Assembly: GCA_016932145.1 (NCBI GenBank)
Contig: JAFGDI010000108.1
Coordinates: 1 to 5,798, forward strand
From: Sedimentisphaerales bacterium
GTDB taxonomy: Bacteria; Planctomycetota; Phycisphaerae; Sedimentisphaerales; SM23-30
DNA: 5,798 nt
Direction of reading: 5' to 3'
Shown here: positions 4,947 through 5,798 of the stretch, in pieces
Layout: every line of letters starts with the position of its first letter
Numbering within the stretch: position 1 is the stretch's first letter
Made by a program: the position numbers and the translations under genes
The notes under the pieces: generated by a model
Database searches by the model: none
Seen by the model: the letters and a program-made list of their open reading frames with translations, nothing else
What the model was told of the DNA's origin: nothing

Positions 4947-5798
4947 AATGCTCGGTTACACTGTCTGGATACGAAATGATATCTTCGATTGGTTCCAGGT
5001 GGGTTATTATATTGGCGCAGGGCAGGGCTTTTCTTACATCGATCTCTATCTTTTCAACCAGATGATGAGCTTTATGCACACTCCAATCGCCCGGCACTAA
5101 GACATGCACACTTATATAACAGCGACCGGCTGATTGCCTGGTCTTTAAGGCGTGAAACTCAATACCATGACCGCGATATTTCTCTAATACCTCATCAAGC
5201 AAAGTCATATCTTTAGCTTCCAGACTGGTGTCCATCAGACCATCAACTGAGCGACGCACCAGGTTAAAGCCCATTCTTAATATATTTGCTGAGACCAGTA
5301 TTGCTATCGCCGGGTCTAGTATATGATAACCTGAGAGTCCTACAATAAATACACCGGCGATAACTCCCGCTGAGGTCCATACATCCGTCATGAGATGCCT
5401 GGCATCGGCCTCCAGCGTGATCGAATTATGTCTTTGGCCAGCACGAGCCAGTATTTGCGCTACCACCAGATTAATTACAGAGGCTATAACTGACACTGCC
5501 AGACCGATAAATGGTATTTCCAGTGGTCGGGGTGATATTAAGCGGTTGACTGCTGTTATGCCTATCGCACCTGCCGCTACTAATATGAGCACGCCTTCTG
5601 TTATACTGGAAAAATATTCCGCCTTGCTATGGCCAAAAGGGTGCTCCTTATCCGCCGGACGCGACGCTATCTGTAACATGCACAGGGCCATTATTGCTCC
5701 GATCAGATTTACTACTGATTCTGCCGCATCTGACAGCAGGCCAACTGACCCGGTAAGCATATATGCTATGGTCTTTAACCCTATTGTCGCCAGCGCAG
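4945..5798 (-). CDS. cation diffusion facilitator (CDF) metal efflux transporter, N-terminus beyond the window
   Basis: An inner-membrane metal/proton antiporter that exports divalent cations such as Zn2+, Fe2+ or Mn2+; the metal is not determined. The frame stays open upstream of the ATG at 5758-5760 and encodes 12 further residues (ALATIGLKTIAY) typical of CDF helix 1, so that Met is internal and the gene is cut by the right edge. About 283 residues are visible of a usual 290-320. Numbering from the edge: helix 2 with SDAAESVVN (22-30), the conserved loop HPFGHSKAE (52-60), helix 5 with the metal motif HLMTD (134-138), and a cytoplasmic dimerisation domain (about 182-272) with His-rich KAHHLVEKIE and THLEP. 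Helix 2 has Asp23, Glu26 and Asn30 where many CDFs have D-x2-H-x3-D, or D-x3-D as in YiiP; this variant may alter metal preference. The TAA stop overlaps a 15-bp inverted-repeat arm. Confidence 0.9.
   Translation of the reverse strand, partial: ALATIGLKTIAYMLTGSVGLLSDAAESVVNLIGAIMALCMLQIASRPADKEHPFGHSKAEYFSSITEGVLILVAAGAIGITAVNRLISPRPLEIPFIGLAVSVIASVINLVVAQILARAGQRHNSITLEADARHLMTDVWTSAGVIAGVFIVGLSGYHILDPAIAILVSANILRMGFNLVRRSVDGLMDTSLEAKDMTLLDEVLEKYRGHGIEFHALKTRQSAGRCYISVHVLVPGDWSVHKAHHLVEKIEIDVRKALPCANIITHLEPIEDIISYPDSVTEH

Noticed and set aside
4989..5216. + strand frame of 75 codons inside the cation transporter gene
   Set aside because: It is antisense to the conserved C-terminal CDF domain and has no features of its own.
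5758..5760. ATG as the start codon of the cation transporter
   Set aside because: The same frame continues to the window edge with residues typical of CDF helix 1, and this Met falls just before helix 2, too late for a complete transporter.

Overview
The window carries two complete genes on the + strand at the left, one complete gene on the - strand in the middle, and one gene on the - strand that runs off the right edge. Strong AGGAG-type ribosome binding sites, moderate GC in genes with AT-rich spacers, and an ActP-type acetate symporter preceded by its small DUF485 partner point to a Gram-negative bacterium. The long periplasmic insert in the symporter and a spacer element built on AAGAAAC/T heptads resemble what I recall from Desulfobacterota (Desulfobacterales-like) genomes. 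That taxonomic guess is inference and not secure.

Left part (1-2490): an AT-rich leader with a long interrupted inverted repeat (76-119), a 91-residue DUF485 membrane protein (160-435), an intrinsic terminator overlapping its stop codon (425-459), an ActP-like sodium/acetate symporter of 638 residues (514-2430), and a 13-bp terminator hairpin (2459-2490). The first two genes form a carboxylate-uptake operon like yjcH-actP of E. coli. The hairpin between them probably lets only part of the transcription through to the symporter.

Middle spacer (2491-2937): no gene, but much structure. It holds a compact GC-rich hairpin (2543-2560), a 185-bp element with long heptad-repeat inverted ends around several small hairpins (2657-2841), and a further 9-bp inverted repeat (2848-2887) that may end the convergent phosphatase transcript. 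The 185-bp element looks like a non-autonomous dispersed repeat (MITE-like).

Right part (2938-5798, - strand): a cytoplasmic alkaline-phosphatase-superfamily hydrolase with all expected metal ligands but unknown substrate (2938-4533), a 411-bp spacer with a perfect 15-bp inverted repeat 124 bp apart (4793-4946), and the 5'-truncated gene of a cation diffusion facilitator (4945-5798). The phosphatase and the metal transporter have no clear functional link to the acetate operon. I see no defence system, CRISPR array, tRNA, rRNA or transposase. The points worth following up are the spacer elements and the attenuator-like terminator.
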